Source of the DNA: UKL13-3 sp943369665
GTDB lineage: Bacteria > Bacteroidota > Bacteroidia > UKL13-3
Assembly (NCBI GenBank): GCA_943369665.1
Contig: CALRNX020000006.1
Location: forward strand, 128,470-192,469
Length of the DNA stretch: 64,000 nucleotides
Direction of reading: 5' to 3'
Numbering within the stretch: the stretch's first letter is position 1; every line of letters starts with the position of its first letter. The notes under the pieces were generated by a model that saw only the letters and a program-made list of their open reading frames with translations, ran no database searches and was not told the origin of the DNA. Shown piece by piece: positions 55,036 to 64,000 of the stretch. The position numbers and the translations under genes were made by a program.

Positions 55036-55607
55036 GCTTTCAGCCCCTAAACAAACATTATTTTCAACCTAACATTTATTTGCCTAAGCAATTCAATTGT
55101 CTTAGATACTCCTGATTATCTTAATATTTACTCATGAGGATATAGAAAAATCATTCCTTTCAACTCCATTTACCCAATGATTTTACGCAAAACGCTTAAA
55201 GACAGATTAAAATTCAATTAATTCTAAGCTTACCAAACTGCATCATTTCATTATTTCACCATTAACACTAAAAAAACAACCTTTAAAAAAGGACGATTCG
55301 AATGAAACGATTATTTGAAAAATAGTGACATTAAAATGGCAAATTTTATTGATTAATATCATACTTTAGTGCTTAAGAATTAAGATTTAATTAATAATTA
55401 CCCATCAAATATTTCTTATCAATTATGTTCAAATGCTCTTTAAAAATCGAATGGCGTTATTCGAAATCTACTTATTTTACATGGATCTACACGGTTTGGA
55501 ACGAATAACTTCTTCTGACCTGCAACGGAAAGATCAAATTTATACTCTATCATTTTTTTGATCAAATCACTACGACAAAATCTAAAAAAAACATCAATAA
55601 ATACATC
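55036..55607. other. AT-rich intergenic region before the giant right-end gene
   Basis: 572 bases with no credible gene on either strand. It contains the 16-base FNR/CRP-like element at 55350-55365, and an inverted repeat GATCAAA (55532-55538) / TTTGATC (55557-55563) about 45-75 bases before ATG 55608. No clear terminator for rodA and no full promoter match were found. Confidence 0.6.
55350..55365 (+). promoter_or_regulatory. FNR/CRP-like palindrome upstream of the giant secreted gene
   Basis: TGATTAATATCATACT, preceded by T, gives TTGAT-N4-ATCAT, close to the FNR form TTGAT-N4-ATCAA. Identical over 16 bases to 28355-28370. Here it lies about 250 bases before the start codon. Confidence 0.4.
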
Positions 55608-58600
55608 ATGAAAAAACAACTACAAACATTCAAAAACCGGATGCCACGAATGTTGGCCATCGGGCTATTGTTGCTGATGGTTCTCTCAACAGGTAGAACC
55701 TCTGCGCAAACAGCAAATCTTTACAGCTTCTCCAATTCATCGGGAGTATTTACTCCGTTAGTTGGGGCAACTTCATCATCTCTTGCAGCAACTGCTGATG
55801 GAGGAATGAGTACAAATATTCCAATCGGATTCTCTTTTGTATTTGAAGGGATAACCTATACTGATTTAAGAGTATCAGCAGATGGATTTCTGGTATTTGG
55901 TACCGCAGGAACTACTACCCTAACCAATAACCTTGCAACAACAACAGCAACTCAACGCCCGGGTGTTGCAGGGATATGGGACGATTTACAGTGTACCGTA
56001 GGTGTAAAATACCTAACATCAGGAACAGCTCCAAACAGGACATTTACAGCCGAATGGTTAAACATGGAGTGGAACTATAATTCGGGAACAGCGGCTATTT
56101 CTTTTCAAATTATTCTTTACGAAACAACTAACACAATTGATATTATATATAGACAAGAAGCAACGTCAATTAATACGGGATCAGGAGGTGCTTCGATTGG
56201 AATAATGGGTGTTTCGCCAAGCAATTTTATTTCTGTTCAAGACGTAACGACTCATACCATTTCAAGAGCTACTTCTCAAAACGGAATCGTTACAAAACCA
56301 GCAACAGGACAAATTTATACATTTACGCCTCCTCCTGCTTGTGCCGGTTCTCCAACAGCCCAAGCAACAAATATTGTACCTACCTCCATTGGCAAAACAT
56401 CATTAGAAATCAGCTATACTGACGCATCTCCTGCTGCTGCAGGTCAACATTACCTTGTTGTCCGTTATCCTGCGGGAGCTACTCCAACAAATCCAACAGA
56501 TGGTGTATATTACAATAGTGGACAAGCATTAGGTGCGGGAACTGTTGTCGCCCTAACACCATCATCTTCCAATATTTCATTAACAGGCTTAAAAATTGAC
56601 ACTACTTATAATATATATGTTTATTCTGCTTCAGTTTGCGGACCTGGTGGTCCTTTTTACCTTACTAACTCCACTCCTTCTATTACCTTATCAACTCTGC
56701 CAATTAGTAGAGTTATTACAACTGGTATAGGTGGTAATTGGAGTTCTCCATCAACTTGGGTTGGGAATGCCGTTCCGGTACCTCAAGACACGGTTGAAGT
56801 TGTTGCCGGGTCAACACTAACGATTGATGTTGCCGGATTAAGTATTGTTGACATGGAAGTTAGTGGTACAGTTAATTATGGAACAACACCAACTTCATTT
56901 ACAGTGACTCGTAATCTAACGGTAACAGGTCCAGGTATATTGAATATTGCAAATGGATCAACCGGTAAAACAATCAATGTTGCAGGTAATTTTACTAATG
57001 ATGGAACAGTAGATTTAAGCCAAACAGGTAGTGTTTTAGTTTTAAATGGAACAACACCCCAAACAATAGCAGGATCTGGCTTGCTAACAGCATCTACTAT
57101 TGCCAGTCTTACATTTAACAATACGTCAGCAAATCGTACCATAAATTTCAACTGGCCGAGTACAATTATCTCAGGTACACTTACTTTCACAAGTGGATGG
57201 GTAGCACTAGGTGCATTAAACAGCATGACATTGGGTACATCTGGAACTACTCTTGGAACACTTACATATACTTCAGGAAATGGATTTACCAGTGGCAAAT
57301 TTGGTCGTTGGTTCGGAACAACGGGATCAGGGACCACAATAGCTGCAAGTACTATCCCTACTTTTGGGGTTGGATCTTTTCCTTTTATATTAGGAAATGG
57401 AAATGCGTGTCACTTCCACAGAGCTACAGCTGCTTTAACAACTCCGGGTATTTTCAGTGTTGAATTTAATGGTGCTATAGGTACCGGTGTTGTCGGATCT
57501 GCCCCAACAGAAAGTTCGCTCACATTTGATCAAAAAACAAATACAACATGGACCGTTGTTACCAGTGGCGGTTATGCATCAACTTCTGACCATTCTTTTG
57601 CCTTACAAGGACAAGGTACTTATACAGCCTTTTCAACAAATGCCCGCTTATTAATTACTGACGCATTGCAAGGTACACATCAGGCTGGTACAACTCAACC
57701 TATGGTTCAACGCACTGCAGTTCCTGCTGCAAGTGTTGACGGAGTTTATGCTATTGGTGTTGTAGGTTCAGAAATTCCTAACCAAACCGTGGCTTCAGGA
57801 GCTTGGGACAATGCAGCAACTTGGAGTACAGGGGTGCCTGTTTGTGGGCAAAACCTCTTAATCAATGCTGCAGACAGTATTTGGTTAACCGGTAGCATGG
57901 CAGCTGCAAGTTCCGGACAAATTCAACTAAATGGTAAATTGAACGTTTTGGGAAGTTCCCTAACGGTTGGTTGTACTGATAATAATAGTAGTTTTCTTGC
58001 CAGTGGCCGTTTGTATGTTGAAGGTGGTACCCTAAACATCAATGGAAGCTTGAGTTTAACTTCTACTGCATTATTCAGACAAACAGGTGGATTTATCAAT
58101 GTAGATGGAAATGCAGGAGGTATACTTGCTAATAGTGTTCCTTCAGGAACTCCTTTAGTGAGCATTGCAACCGGAAGTGATTCTCTTTCGGGAGGTATTT
58201 TTACCATCGTGGATCCACATGCGGGAACAACCAGCGCCAACAACAACAGAGCATTTTACTACACAGGTGGAACTGCAATTAACAATACAACCGGCTGGAC
58301 ATTAAAATTTGGAGATGGTGTATCAACTGATGCTGGAGGTGCTGTTGCAACCCCGGTTGGTTTTGTACTCGATATGGCAGGCAGTAAAATTGTTGTAGAT
58401 AGCTTGGTTATCCATGCTGGTCTAGTCGGAACAAACCGTTTTGTTACAATGAATAATAGCTCCACTCTTGGATGTAATTCATTATACATAAGCACACTTG
58501 GTGATGCACGCGTTTCCTCTGCAGTTCATATTGCCAAAAACCTAACTAACAATGGTATCTTATATAATACAGCTGGAGCAATTACTTTTGGTCGTTTCCT

Positions 58601-61600
58601 CAGTGCCACGGCAAGTGCATCGCCAAATGCACAAGTTATTAGTGGTACAGGTGGATTCAGAAATTCCCTAACATCTTCAACTGCATCCTTTACAACGCTT
58701 ACTATTAATAACAACAACCCTGCAGGGGTTACATTCGCTGCAGATAGCGTATTACGTCTGGGATCAGGATCAAACACAGGAACAGTGTCTGGAACATTTA
58801 CCATTACAAATGGTATTATCAATACTGGTATAGATACTTTTGTATTGGGTGTTAGTACCGGAACAACTGGTACGTTATCATACACTGCGGGTGGTTTTGG
58901 TTCTGGTAGTACATTTGCCAGATGGTGGGGAACCGCTGCTGCAGGACAAACCATTACTGCAAGTTCAGTTCCAACAGCAGGAGTTGGTACATATCCTTTC
59001 GTGACTATTTTAACTGCAACTCCTTCATTAGTTCTTAATAGCCGCATCGCATACATCAGACAAGCAACAGCGTCTACAGCAGGAGGAAAAATTGTTGTAA
59101 AACATAACAATGCAATAGGCATGAGTGCAGCTGCAATAACAGACGGTGCTTATACTGTTAGTAATCTAAGCAATGCAAATTGGCAAGTAGGAACTATCGG
59201 TATAACAGGCTCTCCTACTTATACGATAGCACTTAGTGCTCAAAACATTTACCAGGCTAAAAACACCAACGGCCGTATTACACTTGCAAGCACTGCTATC
59301 AGTGGAACACATCAGACGGGAACTACCTTGCCGCACCTTCAACGTGCTACTGTTACGCTTGCAGACATGACCAATACTTGGTACGTGGGAGCTAATTCAA
59401 GTGATGTGCTTTATTCAACAATTGCATCCGGGAACTGGGAAGATCCACTTATCTGGAATAAGAACTTAGTACCATCATGTACTGACTCGGTTGTGATTGA
59501 TAATGGGCACTCAGTTACAGTAAATGCAACTGCTGCAAACGCAAAAATGGTTACTATTAATAATACAGGATTATTAACCGTGTCGGGAAGCAGTTTAACC
59601 GTAGGTTGTACCCTAAACAACGCTAATATTACCATAAGGGGAAAATTAGCTGTAACAGGAGGTACATTAACCGTTAATGGTAGTATATTTAATGACCAGC
59701 CAGGGAAATTCCATCAATCAGGTGGGGCAATTATTGTGGATGGTAATGATAATAACAATGCATCAACCAGTGCATCAGGCCACCAAATGGATATGTATGC
59801 CACAACTGATACAAGTGTTGTATTCACTGGCGGAACAATCACAATTGTAGACCCTACTGTTAATGGAACAAGTGTTGCATTCAAAATATATCCTAGCCAG
59901 CCTGTTAATTTTGGCCTAGGTCATACACTTATTTTTGGTGATGGAATATCAACACAACCTGGCGGTGCAAATGCATTTAATATTAATTTGTTTAATACCG
60001 GAACTGGTTTGGCTTCTTTAGGCAATGTTGTTGTAAATGCACCTTCTGGTACTAACCGTTTTGTAAATACAAGCAATACCATTGGTATCTTGGGAAATCT
60101 TACCATTACAACAGGTAATTACCGTATGACGTCAGCACATACCGTTAAAGGTAATATTGTAAATAATGATACATTGGTCAATACATCAACACTCACACTT
60201 GCTGACCCAATCAATGCCGTTACAGCCAACAATACCTCAGCACAAAGCATTACCGGTACCGGTAAATTCTTAAATGCAAATACTTCGCCTACAGCCGGAA
60301 CCACTAATTTACTTATCAGAAATAGCAGCGCAGGTGGTGTTACGATTGGAACCAAACTATCTGTAAGCGGAACGTTAACACTTACCAGAGGTATTGTAAA
60401 CACAAATGCGACAGACTCATTTAGATTAGGATCAGCGACAGCTGCCGGAACATTGGTTGGAGGGACAGACTCTGCATACATTCAAGGACCTTTCTATCGT
60501 ACATTTGCCGCATCACGCAATGCAGTTGGAACTTATAACCAAACAACTTTATTCCCTGTCGGAAAAGGTGGTCGATACCTAGGTTTAATGTTAGACCCAA
60601 CTACAAATGCCGGTGGGCCAATTGTGCTTTCAGGAGAAGCATTTACCACAAATGCTGGAACAATGGGGGCAGGAACTACATCTATGTCGAGTATCCGTTG
60701 GGAAACATTTGTAGGGGCTGGTAATGCAAACTTTGTTGGTACGCATATTTTACTTTCCGACACAGCTGCAGCATTCAACTCAAACACCAAGATGGTGTAT
60801 GCCCCTTCAGCAGCAGGAGCTTATGTGGGCATTATTCCTCCAGTGACGTTCTCTTCTACACCTCAAAAAATATTGTATACCTTAAGTCAACAAATTTTGG
60901 CAGCTGATTTTACTGGATATTATGCATATGGAGAACTTACTCCTTGTAGCACTCCTTCTAATCAGCCTACCACCTTTGTTGTATCAAATTTAGGAGCGAC
61001 CTTGTTTGATGGTTCGTTTACTGCAGCAACAAGTTCTCCTAGTCACTACTTAGTAGTTCGTTACCCATCAGGAGGCATAGAAACTCCTCCGGTAAACAAC
61101 ACCATATATACAGTGAATGGTGCTTTAGGAACAGGTACTGTAGTAGCGAATACAACAGTTACTTCGTTCTCACAAACCGGCCTATCGGCTAATACAACTT
61201 ACGATTATTACATTTACGCATATAACAACAGTGGATGTTTCGGACCAGTGTATAATACTTCAAGTCCATTATTTGCTTCTGTAATAACCTGTGCTAGCCC
61301 GGTTACAACTCCAATTACTGCTACCGCAGTAAATGTCACCAATAACAGTATTACACCTCGCTGGAGTACAAACCCTGCTCCTGGAGCAACTTATTTATTA
61401 GATGTTTCGACCAATGTTGGGTTTACGTCATTCCTGCCAGGGTATCAGAACTTCTCAACCGGAACGGATACATTTACGGTGATTACCGGCCTATCTGCGT
61501 CAACCAATTATTTCTATCGTGTAAGAGCTGTTGATGGCTTATGTTCAAGCCCATTATCAAGTTCCCAAACTGTTAGTACCTATTGTGATCCTGTTAGTAG

Positions 61601-64000
61601 CCTACCATGGACAGAAAATTTTGATGCCCTTGCAACAGTAGGTACAACTTCTTTCCCAGGTTGCTGGACAAAAACCAATGGAGATTGGGCTACTGCAGTT
61701 GCTAGTGCCTATAATACACCAAGATCAGGTGCTAACTACCTGAGAGATTCATGGTCTGCAACAGATGAATACATGTGGACCCCGGGCTTTGCAGTAACCG
61801 CTGGAACAACCTATACATTTAGTTTTTGGGTACAAGGTGATGGTTATACGAATTGGACAGTTGATATTTTTGGCAATACTGCACCAATAGTAACAGGTGC
61901 AACTGCAATTGGAACACCGTACACTCCTGCAGGACCAGGAGCACAAGTTATTCAACCATATGTGAAAAGAGAATATAGCTTTACAGCCGCATCAACAGGA
62001 ATTTATTACATGGCAATCAGGGTTAATTGTCCTTCTGCAACGCCATGGTATATTGCATTTGATGATTTTAGATTTGAACTAACCGTTCCTCCTACTGTTT
62101 CTACTTCATCAATTAATTCCATTACACAGTCATCCGCAACTGTTCGTGGTAATATAGTTGCTACAGGAGGGTCTCCAATCACTACCTCCGGTATCGTTAT
62201 AGGAACATCAAGCGACCCTGCTATTGGAGATCCTGGAGTAATTGATTCAACTTCTGTTACCCCAATTCAAGGTGGGACCTATTCGTTTAACCTAATTGGT
62301 TTGAGCAGTGCAACACTTTACCATGTGAGAGCCTATGCAATTAATGTTATGGGAACCTCATACGGCCCAGATAGTACATTTACAACACTTGCTGCTCCTA
62401 TTTTACCTGTTGTTACAACTTCCTCGGCTACTGATATTACTACATCAACGGCTAGGCTTTTTGGTAATGTTACAAGTAATGGAGGCGATCCTGTTACCGC
62501 AAGTGGTATTGTATACAGCACAACAACAAATCCGGCTATAGGAGATCCGGGTGTTATTGATTCCACAACAACACCATTAGTAGATTTGGGAGCATTCAAT
62601 ATTAACCCAACGGGGTTATCGCACTCAACTAAATACTACTTTAGAGCATACGCAACTAACTCTGTCGGAACAGCATACAGTGCATTGGATAGTTTCACCA
62701 CAGGAATTATGATTACAGCATTCCCGTACACTCAAAATTTTGAAAGTGGTACCGCAGGTTGGAGCACAGTTGCAATAGCCGGCAGCAATAACTGGGTTTT
62801 AGGAACCCCAGCCAAAACAAATATAACAGCAGCCCATAGTGGTGCTAATGCCTGGGTAACTAAACTTACCGGAGCATACGATAACAGTATTAACAATGCT
62901 GTCGTATCTCCTACTATAGACTTTTCAGCATTAACCAATCCTGTTCTTCGCTTTTATCACAAATTTGGAGTAGAGGCGAATTATGACGCTTTGGTAGTTG
63001 AGGTATCTCTTGATGGTGGAGCCAGCTGGACCAGACTAGATTCTACATTAGGAACTGGTGATAATTTTAACACTCCGAACAGTTATGCCTGGTATAGTAC
63101 CGCATCAACTCTTGGTGCTACTACTGGTTTTATTCAACCTCCTAAATTTACCAGTGCCGTATCATACGCTATGCCAACCCATTTTTCAAGTAATAACAAT
63201 GGGTGGATTGAGAGTGCTACACCAATAACAGGTGCCGCAGGACAAAGCAATGTAAAAATCAGATTCCGTTTTGGAGCAGATGGCAGTGGCAATGCCGGTG
63301 ACGGATGGGCAATTGATGATATTGAAATCGTTGATGTAACCACTCCAACTACCCCTGCTTCTGCTGTTAACTTAACCGCAATCGGCAATACTACGACAAC
63401 GGTTAATTGGACTAACGGAGATGGACAAGGTCGTTTAGTAGTTGCACGTTTAACAACCACTCCGGCTGTTCCTCCAACTGATAATGTAATGAAAAGTGCC
63501 ATTGCTCCGGTATTTGGCACTAGTGTTGATTCTACGGGGCTTGGAAACTATATTGTATACAAAAACAATACGAGTTCTGTTGCTGTTGGTGGATTAGATA
63601 TCTTAACTGACTATACATATGATGTATACGAATTCAACGGCAAATACATGCATGTTAAATATGCAACCGCTGCTTCAAACAACGGTACTACACTACCAGT
63701 AACACTTACTTCATTTGCTGCAAATGTTAAAGGTGCTGATGCTATCTTAACATGGACCACTGCTTCTGAGATCAACAATTCAGGTTTTGAAGTGCAACGT
63801 TCTGTGGATGGTCGCAACTTTGAAAAAGCCGCATTTGTTAAAGGTGCAGGAAACAGTAACAAAGCTTTAAACTACAGTTTAACGGATGCAAAAGCATTTG
63901 CTGTGGCAAAAAGCAATGTTGTTTACTACCGTTTAAAACAAATTGATTTTGATGGTAAGTATACATACTCGCAAGTAGTGAGGGTTGCTAAAAATGCAGA
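55608..64000 (+). CDS. Giant secreted multidomain protein, partial (at least 2797 aa)
   Basis: I read it from ATG 55608 (MKKQLQTFKNRMPRMLAIGL, signal peptide ending TSAQ) to the right edge. The frame at the edge (VRVAKNAE) is in phase with the ATG. A beta-sandwich covers about 35-245 (NIPIGFSFVFEGITY, AGIWDDLQ), then an FN3-like domain (HYLVVRYPAGA). Three G8-like blocks start near residues 372, 728 and 1273 with 'G.W....TW' signatures (ASGAWDNAATWSTGVPVCG, ASGNWEDPLIWNKNLVPSC), each leading a long Thr/Asn/Gly-rich beta region. Further on are a second HYLVVRYPSGG domain near 1815, a MAM-like domain near 1999-2160 (LPWTENFDAL), two FN3-like repeats near 2165-2365 ('NPAIGDPGVIDST' in both) and another beta-sandwich (YTQNFESGTAGW). 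The linker module that precedes sorting domains comes last. A T9SS sorting domain is expected just beyond the edge. Role unknown, probably surface or extracellular. Confidence 0.88.
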   Translation, partial: MKKQLQTFKNRMPRMLAIGLLLLMVLSTGRTSAQTANLYSFSNSSGVFTPLVGATSSSLAATADGGMSTNIPIGFSFVFEGITYTDLRVSADGFLVFGTAGTTTLTNNLATTTATQRPGVAGIWDDLQCTVGVKYLTSGTAPNRTFTAEWLNMEWNYNSGTAAISFQIILYETTNTIDIIYRQEATSINTGSGGASIGIMGVSPSNFISVQDVTTHTISRATSQNGIVTKPATGQIYTFTPPPACAGSPTAQATNIVPTSIGKTSLEISYTDASPAAAGQHYLVVRYPAGATPTNPTDGVYYNSGQALGAGTVVALTPSSSNISLTGLKIDTTYNIYVYSASVCGPGGPFYLTNSTPSITLSTLPISRVITTGIGGNWSSPSTWVGNAVPVPQDTVEVVAGSTLTIDVAGLSIVDMEVSGTVNYGTTPTSFTVTRNLTVTGPGILNIANGSTGKTINVAGNFTNDGTVDLSQTGSVLVLNGTTPQTIAGSGLLTASTIASLTFNNTSANRTINFNWPSTIISGTLTFTSGWVALGALNSMTLGTSGTTLGTLTYTSGNGFTSGKFGRWFGTTGSGTTIAASTIPTFGVGSFPFILGNGNACHFHRATAALTTPGIFSVEFNGAIGTGVVGSAPTESSLTFDQKTNTTWTVVTSGGYASTSDHSFALQGQGTYTAFSTNARLLITDALQGTHQAGTTQPMVQRTAVPAASVDGVYAIGVVGSEIPNQTVASGAWDNAATWSTGVPVCGQNLLINAADSIWLTGSMAAASSGQIQLNGKLNVLGSSLTVGCTDNNSSFLASGRLYVEGGTLNINGSLSLTSTALFRQTGGFINVDGNAGGILANSVPSGTPLVSIATGSDSLSGGIFTIVDPHAGTTSANNNRAFYYTGGTAINNTTGWTLKFGDGVSTDAGGAVATPVGFVLDMAGSKIVVDSLVIHAGLVGTNRFVTMNNSSTLGCNSLYISTLGDARVSSAVHIAKNLTNNGILYNTAGAITFGRFLSATASASPNAQVISGTGGFRNSLTSSTASFTTLTINNNNPAGVTFAADSVLRLGSGSNTGTVSGTFTITNGIINTGIDTFVLGVSTGTTGTLSYTAGGFGSGSTFARWWGTAAAGQTITASSVPTAGVGTYPFVTILTATPSLVLNSRIAYIRQATASTAGGKIVVKHNNAIGMSAAAITDGAYTVSNLSNANWQVGTIGITGSPTYTIALSAQNIYQAKNTNGRITLASTAISGTHQTGTTLPHLQRATVTLADMTNTWYVGANSSDVLYSTIASGNWEDPLIWNKNLVPSCTDSVVIDNGHSVTVNATAANAKMVTINNTGLLTVSGSSLTVGCTLNNANITIRGKLAVTGGTLTVNGSIFNDQPGKFHQSGGAIIVDGNDNNNASTSASGHQMDMYATTDTSVVFTGGTITIVDPTVNGTSVAFKIYPSQPVNFGLGHTLIFGDGISTQPGGANAFNINLFNTGTGLASLGNVVVNAPSGTNRFVNTSNTIGILGNLTITTGNYRMTSAHTVKGNIVNNDTLVNTSTLTLADPINAVTANNTSAQSITGTGKFLNANTSPTAGTTNLLIRNSSAGGVTIGTKLSVSGTLTLTRGIVNTNATDSFRLGSATAAGTLVGGTDSAYIQGPFYRTFAASRNAVGTYNQTTLFPVGKGGRYLGLMLDPTTNAGGPIVLSGEAFTTNAGTMGAGTTSMSSIRWETFVGAGNANFVGTHILLSDTAAAFNSNTKMVYAPSAAGAYVGIIPPVTFSSTPQKILYTLSQQILAADFTGYYAYGELTPCSTPSNQPTTFVVSNLGATLFDGSFTAATSSPSHYLVVRYPSGGIETPPVNNTIYTVNGALGTGTVVANTTVTSFSQTGLSANTTYDYYIYAYNNSGCFGPVYNTSSPLFASVITCASPVTTPITATAVNVTNNSITPRWSTNPAPGATYLLDVSTNVGFTSFLPGYQNFSTGTDTFTVITGLSASTNYFYRVRAVDGLCSSPLSSSQTVSTYCDPVSSLPWTENFDALATVGTTSFPGCWTKTNGDWATAVASAYNTPRSGANYLRDSWSATDEYMWTPGFAVTAGTTYTFSFWVQGDGYTNWTVDIFGNTAPIVTGATAIGTPYTPAGPGAQVIQPYVKREYSFTAASTGIYYMAIRVNCPSATPWYIAFDDFRFELTVPPTVSTSSINSITQSSATVRGNIVATGGSPITTSGIVIGTSSDPAIGDPGVIDSTSVTPIQGGTYSFNLIGLSSATLYHVRAYAINVMGTSYGPDSTFTTLAAPILPVVTTSSATDITTSTARLFGNVTSNGGDPVTASGIVYSTTTNPAIGDPGVIDSTTTPLVDLGAFNINPTGLSHSTKYYFRAYATNSVGTAYSALDSFTTGIMITAFPYTQNFESGTAGWSTVAIAGSNNWVLGTPAKTNITAAHSGANAWVTKLTGAYDNSINNAVVSPTIDFSALTNPVLRFYHKFGVEANYDALVVEVSLDGGASWTRLDSTLGTGDNFNTPNSYAWYSTASTLGATTGFIQPPKFTSAVSYAMPTHFSSNNNGWIESATPITGAAGQSNVKIRFRFGADGSGNAGDGWAIDDIEIVDVTTPTTPASAVNLTAIGNTTTTVNWTNGDGQGRLVVARLTTTPAVPPTDNVMKSAIAPVFGTSVDSTGLGNYIVYKNNTSSVAVGGLDILTDYTYDVYEFNGKYMHVKYATAASNNGTTLPVTLTSFAANVKGADAILTWTTASEINNSGFEVQRSVDGRNFEKAAFVKGAGNSNKALNYSLTDAKAFAVAKSNVVYYRLKQIDFDGKYTYSQVVRVAKNA

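Noticed and set aside
55532..55563. Hairpin GATCAAA/TTTGATC as terminator of rodA
   Set aside because: It is about 500 bases past rodA, has a short AT-rich stem and no outgoing T-tract; it may be an operator but the evidence is thin.
56876..63862. Many minus-strand open frames of 60-200 codons across the giant right-end gene
   Set aside because: They are Val/Pro/Leu-rich low-complexity shadows of Thr/Asn/Gly-rich coding sequence, lack promoters and signal sequences, and overlap a continuous plus-strand frame.
1..64000. tRNA or rRNA genes, transposases, integrases, prophage genes
   Set aside because: None were recognised by eye in any intergenic region or frame; a covariance-model scan would be needed to exclude small RNAs.

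Overview
The window looks like chromosomal DNA from a low-GC member of the Bacteroidota. The signs are several secreted proteins ending in a type IX secretion (T9SS) type A sorting domain, a TonB-dependent receptor with a carboxypeptidase-regulatory N-domain, an Omp28-type protein, a fused alpha/beta 2-oxoacid dehydrogenase E1, and promoters of the Bacteroidota form (TTTG, about 19 nt, TAnnTTTG). Most genes lack a Shine-Dalgarno sequence. I cannot place it below phylum level with confidence.

Left third (1-30 kb). Mostly cell-surface and secreted proteins, nearly all on the minus strand: a DUF6029-like outer membrane protein cut by the window edge, a 1187-aa fibronectin-repeat T9SS protein, a small protein resembling only the plug of a TonB receptor, a 445-aa T9SS protein sharing its N-domain with the 1187-aa one, a TonB receptor, and a 3087-aa beta-helix/GEVED/BNR-associated repeat protein. 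lpdA (E3) and the 2-oxoglutarate dehydrogenase E2 gene sit between them. A LytS/LytTR-type two-component pair follows. Next come a decapitated copy of a T9SS gene, an Omp28-type T9SS protein, a small T9SS protein, and an XRE regulator divergent from a cysteine-rich secreted protein, with a repeated operator-like element between them.

Middle (30-47 kb). A fused 2-oxoacid dehydrogenase E1, a NarL-type regulator, a small transaldolase and a TPMT-like methyltransferase. Then comes a four-gene operon of porin, Rieske protein, imelysin and di-haem oxidoreductase. Its promoter carries a palindrome resembling an iron-repressor (Fur-like) site, suggesting a periplasmic iron/electron-transfer system. 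Upstream of it lie nfeD, flotillin and an alkB-type hydroxylase broken by a one-base frameshift. Then hutH, hisS, an outer membrane protein and a serine hydrolase.

Right third (47-64 kb). purH, then the complete rod-shape cluster mreB-mreC-mreD-mrdA-rodA. The window ends inside a giant plus-strand secreted protein (at least 2797 aa). Its 3' part is closely paralogous to the decapitated fragment at 25.0-26.1 kb.

Clear stem-loop terminators with A and T tracts follow many of the monocistronic genes. I saw no rRNA or tRNA genes, CRISPR array, transposase or prophage.
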